From the NCBI GenBank assembly GCA_963930955.1, contig OZ006967.1, positions 496,001-560,000 of the forward strand: DNA of 64,000 bases. The letters run 5' to 3'. Below, piece after piece: positions 61,398 through 64,000 of the stretch; position 1 is the stretch's first letter; each line of letters opens with the position of its first letter. The position numbers were made by a program, and so were the translations under genes. The notes beneath the pieces are model-generated. The model was not told the DNA's origin and ran no database searches. It saw nothing but the letters and a program-made list of their open reading frames with translations. Source of the stretch: Scatomonas sp963930955. Lineage in GTDB: Bacteria > Bacillota > Clostridia > Lachnospirales > Lachnospiraceae.

Positions 61398-62108
61398 TTG
61401 TCTTTGCAATACAAGACCTTATCCTCCGCTCCCCTGCATTTTTCCGGAAATGTTTTAAAGCTGATGGCCTGCGCCGCCATGGCCGCAGACCATGCCGGCA
61501 AGATTTTTTTAAATCCCGCATCGCCGACTTATCTGATCTTAAGCGGACTGATCGGAAGGATTGCCTTCCCCCTGTTCGCCTTTCTTCTGGTGGAGGGATT
61601 TCTCCACACCCGCAGCCGGTTCCGCTACGCTACGAACCTGCTGCTCTTCGGGGCGCTGTCAGAGATTCCCTTTGACCTGGCTCTGTACGGAAAGCCTTTC
61701 TTCTGGCAGCATCAGAATACCCTGTTCACCCTGTTTCTGGCTCTTCTGATGCTGATCCTGCTGGAAACGGCCAGCGCAAAGCTCTCCTCCCGGTATGCCC
61801 AGATGGGAGCCCGGATCCTGATTATTGTGGCCTTTGCACTGGCCGCCGCTCTGCTGCGCACGGACTATGATGCCCTGGGCGTGGGCGCAGTGGCAGCCAT
61901 GTATCTGCTCTGGGGATGGGGCATTATGGCTCCCTCCATGGGCTGCCTGATCCTGAATCTGGCCAGCTTCTCCAATGCCGGAGCCTTTCTTTCTCTTCTG
62001 CCCATTGCATGCTACAACGGAAAACGGGGGCTGAAGCTGAAATATGCCTTTTACCTCTTCTACCCCCTTCACCTGCTGGCCCTGTGGGGACTGGCAAGAC
62101 TTATCTGA
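61398..62108 (+). CDS. TraX family membrane protein
   Basis: Start set at TTG 61398, preceded by AGAAGGTG; a GTG six codons earlier has no ribosome site. The 236-residue protein has six to eight helices with TraX motifs: LKLMACAAMAADHAGKIF, IGRIAFPLFAFLLVEGF, EIPFDLALYGKPFFWQHQN and FYLFYPLHLLALWGL. F-plasmid TraX acetylates pilin, but chromosomal Firmicutes members are acyltransferase-like proteins of unknown substrate. No conjugation genes are nearby, so the name should not suggest transfer. Confidence 0.85.
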   Translation: MSLQYKTLSSAPLHFSGNVLKLMACAAMAADHAGKIFLNPASPTYLILSGLIGRIAFPLFAFLLVEGFLHTRSRFRYATNLLLFGALSEIPFDLALYGKPFFWQHQNTLFTLFLALLMLILLETASAKLSSRYAQMGARILIIVAFALAAALLRTDYDALGVGAVAAMYLLWGWGIMAPSMGCLILNLASFSNAGAFLSLLPIACYNGKRGLKLKYAFYLFYPLHLLALWGLARLI

Positions 62109-62189
62109 CAGACGGATCCCAGGAAAGCGGGGCAAGATAGACAAAAAATCATCGATAAAGCAATGGATCCTTTTCCATGACAAAGGGGG

Positions 62190-62220
62190 CTGCCGCACGA
62201 ATTCGTGCGGCAGAACTTTT
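62190..62220 (+). terminator. Palindromic terminator after the TraX-like gene
   Basis: A perfect 24-base palindrome (62190-62213, arm CTGCCGCACGAA) is followed by AACTTTTT. It probably terminates the nhaC-traX transcript. Confidence 0.8.
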
Positions 62221-62274
62221 TGCGGCGAATAAGACTCTGTAGGCTTTGGGAGAAATCTCGGTTTTTCCAAAATT

Positions 62275-62682
62275 CTACCGTAAGAGAGTAGAAAACAACA
62301 ATTGCGCCCGTAGGGGCATGGCTCAGTCTACCGTAAGGAAATAGGAGGCATGTATTGTGCCCGTACAAACGCGGCTCAAACTACCGTAAGAAACAGGGAA
62401 GCATGTATTGCGCCCTTAGGGCTTCTGATCAGACTACCGTAAGGAAACAGGAATCAGGTATTGCGCCCTTAGGGCTTCTGATCAGACTACCGTAAGAAAC
62501 AGGGAAGCAAGTATTGTGCCCGTAGGGGCACAGATCAGACTACCGTAAGAAACAGGGAAGCAAGTATTGTGCCCGTAGGGGCACAGATCAGACTACCGTA
62601 AGAAACAAGGAAGCAAGTATCGTGCCTGTAGGGGCACAGATCAGACTACCGTAAGGAAACAGAAATCAAGTATTGCGCCCGT
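62275..62682. repeat. Array of eight 53-bp hairpin-forming tandem repeats
   Basis: Each unit begins CTACCGTAAG; starts fall at 62275, 62328, 62381, 62434, 62487, 62540, 62593 and 62646, an exact 53-base period, with the last unit truncated. Units 5 and 6 are identical; others differ by point changes. Each complete unit has a small dyad such as TGTGCCC-GTAG-GGGCACA or GCCC-TTA-GGGC. Because 53 is not divisible by three the array is not a coding repeat. It is not CRISPR: there are no unique spacers. Confidence 0.95.
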
Positions 62683-62699
62683 ATCCCCCTGGTCTTTTT

Positions 62700-62756
62700 T
62701 TGTATAAAAAAGGGAACCGCTGCTCCATAGATTTCTCTATTTTGCATCGGTCCCTT
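62700..62756 (-). terminator. glgB terminator with long stem-loop
   Basis: On the minus strand the stop of glgB is followed by AAGGGACCG, an inner hairpin ATAGA-GAAA-TCTAT, the complementary CGGTTCCCTT (one bulge) and a T-run. The structure lies right behind the gene and just before the repeat array. Confidence 0.75.
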
Positions 62757-62762
62757 GCTGTT

Positions 62763-64000
62763 TCAGAAACGGAACACCGCTACTCCGTAGGCCGGCAGAT
62801 CATAGCCGATGGAAAAGGGCTGTCCGTCGCATTCTTTTTTCACTGCCCGGTACACCTCCGGAACCTCATGGCTGCCGCCGTATTTCAGGCTGCAGCTGTC
62901 CAGGATCAGACGATACTGTTTTCTCTTTGGCACGCCCACCCGGTAATCCGGCCGGGCTACAGGAGTAAAGTTGCAGACAAAGAGAAGATTATTTTTGCCT
63001 GTAGGCGACCAGCGAACAAAGCTGAAGATGCTTCTGTCCCCATCGTTGGCGTTGATCCAGGAAAAGCACTCATAACCCGTATCATTCTGAAGAGCCGGAT
63101 ATTTCCGATACATGGACAGCAGATCCCGCACATAGGCCTGCAGATGCTCATGGCGCTTGTCCTCCAGCAGGAACCAGTCCAGCTCCCGCTCCTCGCTCCA
63201 CTCCCGGAGCTGTCCGAAATCCTGCCCCATAAACAGCAGCTTCTTGCCGGGATGGCCGGTCATAAAGCTGTAGCCCACTTTCAGGTTCTCAAACTTGTCG
63301 TCCGGATAGCCCGGCATCTTGTTGATCATGGAACACTTCAGATGCACCACCTCATCGTGGGACAGCACCAGGATATAGTTCTCGCTGAAAGCGTAAGTCA
63401 TGGCAAAGGTCATCTTGTTGTGGTTATATTTTCGGAAATAGGGATCCAGCTTCATGTACTCCAGGAAATCATGCATCCAGCCCATGTTCCACTTAAGAGT
63501 AAAGCCCAGGCCGTCCTCCTCCACGCTGCCGGTAACCTTTGGCCAGGCGGTGGATTCCTCGGCGATCATCATGGCTCCCTTATTCCGGCCGGTGACCAGG
63601 GAGTTCAGGTGCTTGAAGAACTCAATGGCCTCCAGATTTTCCTTTCCGCCGTACTTGTTGGGGATCCACTGGCCTTCCTGCCGTCCGTAATCCAGGTACA
63701 GCATGGAGGCCACCGCGTCCACCCGGAGTCCGTCCACATGGTATTCCTCCACCCAGTACAGGGCGTTGGCCAGCAGGAAGTTCTTCACCTCCGGCCGCCC
63801 GTAATTAAAGATCTTGGTGCCCCAGTCAGGATGCTCTCCCTGCCGGGGATCCGCGTGCTCATAGACCGCTTCCCCGTCAAACTCCGCCAGACCCTGGGCG
63901 TCCTTGGGGAAGTGGGCCGGCACCCAGTCCAGGATCACGCCGATCTTATTCCGGTGAAGATAGTTCACCAGATATTTAAACTCTTTTGGCGTGCCGTACC
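62763..64000 (-). CDS. glgB: 1,4-alpha-glucan branching enzyme, C-terminal part (runs off window)
   Basis: The last 412 residues of a GH13 branching enzyme; the frame is open to the window edge. It begins at GTPKEFKYLVNYLHRNKIGVILDWVPAHFP (conserved region I). Catalytic elements follow: DGLRVDAVASMLYLDYG with the nucleophile Asp, MIAEESTAWP with the acid Glu, and LVLSHDEVVH with the third Asp. The C-terminal beta domain ends at YGVAVFRF. GlgB makes the alpha-1,6 branches of glycogen. Other glycogen genes would be expected upstream, outside the window. Confidence 0.97.
   Translation of the reverse strand, partial: YGTPKEFKYLVNYLHRNKIGVILDWVPAHFPKDAQGLAEFDGEAVYEHADPRQGEHPDWGTKIFNYGRPEVKNFLLANALYWVEEYHVDGLRVDAVASMLYLDYGRQEGQWIPNKYGGKENLEAIEFFKHLNSLVTGRNKGAMMIAEESTAWPKVTGSVEEDGLGFTLKWNMGWMHDFLEYMKLDPYFRKYNHNKMTFAMTYAFSENYILVLSHDEVVHLKCSMINKMPGYPDDKFENLKVGYSFMTGHPGKKLLFMGQDFGQLREWSEERELDWFLLEDKRHEHLQAYVRDLLSMYRKYPALQNDTGYECFSWINANDGDRSIFSFVRWSPTGKNNLLFVCNFTPVARPDYRVGVPKRKQYRLILDSCSLKYGGSHEVPEVYRAVKKECDGQPFSIGYDLPAYGVAVFRF

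Larger units (their letters stand above)
62109..62762. other. 654-base convergent spacer without genes
   Basis: Contains a palindromic terminator, the 53-bp repeat array and the glgB terminator, each listed. No ORF or RNA gene of a known family is seen. Confidence 0.7.

Noticed and set aside
61398..62108. Conjugative element suggested by the TraX-like gene
   Set aside because: No relaxase, coupling protein or other tra gene in the neighbourhood; TraX-family proteins are common on Firmicutes chromosomes.
62275..62682. Possible CRISPR array
   Set aside because: The whole 53-base unit is repeated, including the part that would be the spacer; there are no unique spacers and no cas genes nearby.

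Overview
The window looks like a chromosomal segment of a gut-type Lachnospiraceae (Clostridia). The evidence is low-GC-Gram-positive gene order and ribosome sites in fairly GC-rich DNA, streptococcal/clostridial-style heme-uptake proteins (NEAT, Shp), a VanY-type peptidase, LacI/ribose-type ABC sugar operons and IS66/IS21 elements. The species cannot be named from the sequence alone. No tRNA, rRNA or CRISPR was recognised.

Layout. 1-8.8 kb (minus strand): housekeeping genes (lgt 5' part, homocysteine methyltransferase, a PrsA/SurA-like lipoprotein, mfd, pth, a GTPase-DUF1980 fusion, a CDF metal exporter), interrupted by a 277-bp non-coding cloverleaf palindrome at 2323-2599. 8.9-10.6 kb: cardiolipin synthase. 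10.6-17.9 kb (minus): a compact cyclic-di-GMP/exopolysaccharide operon holding an EAL protein, a GGDEF protein, a GT2-GtrA protein (frameshifted here), a BcsA-like synthase with PilZ domain and a multi-spanning GT-C-like protein. 18.1-20.2 kb: nicotinate phosphoribosyltransferase and a VanY-like peptidase. 20.2-35.1 kb: an 11-gene sugar or sugar-acid catabolic operon (ABC importer, dehydrogenases, isomerase, lactonase, DUF1537 kinase, HpcH aldolase, creatininase-family hydrolase), the divergent lacI-type regulator and a URO-D-family gene. Three copies of one operator motif tie these together.

35.2-49.3 kb (minus): a two-component system preceded by a large heme-acquisition operon. That operon encodes a membrane-anchored protein, a NEAT protein, an FMN-binding/NEAT fusion, an Shp protein (frameshifted here), an IsdE/FecCD/FecE-type importer, YbaN and a CydDC-like ABC pair. 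Two GTTAG-N6-CTAAC dyads lie in front of it. 49.4-58.9 kb: two unrelated IS66 elements with perfect 8-bp target duplications; the first carries a nested IS21. IS66-1 split what looks like the original heme-operon promoter, because its target duplication is the -10 box. IS66-2 cleanly interrupts a DUF262 gene that is translationally coupled to a HEPN gene, a likely defence module now broken. 59.3-64 kb: NhaC antiporter, TraX-like protein, a striking 8-copy array of exactly 53-bp hairpin repeats, and the 3' part of glgB.

Two genes show single-frame disruptions (near 15021 and near 44540). They could be real mutations or base-calling errors, and should be resolved before biology is built on them.
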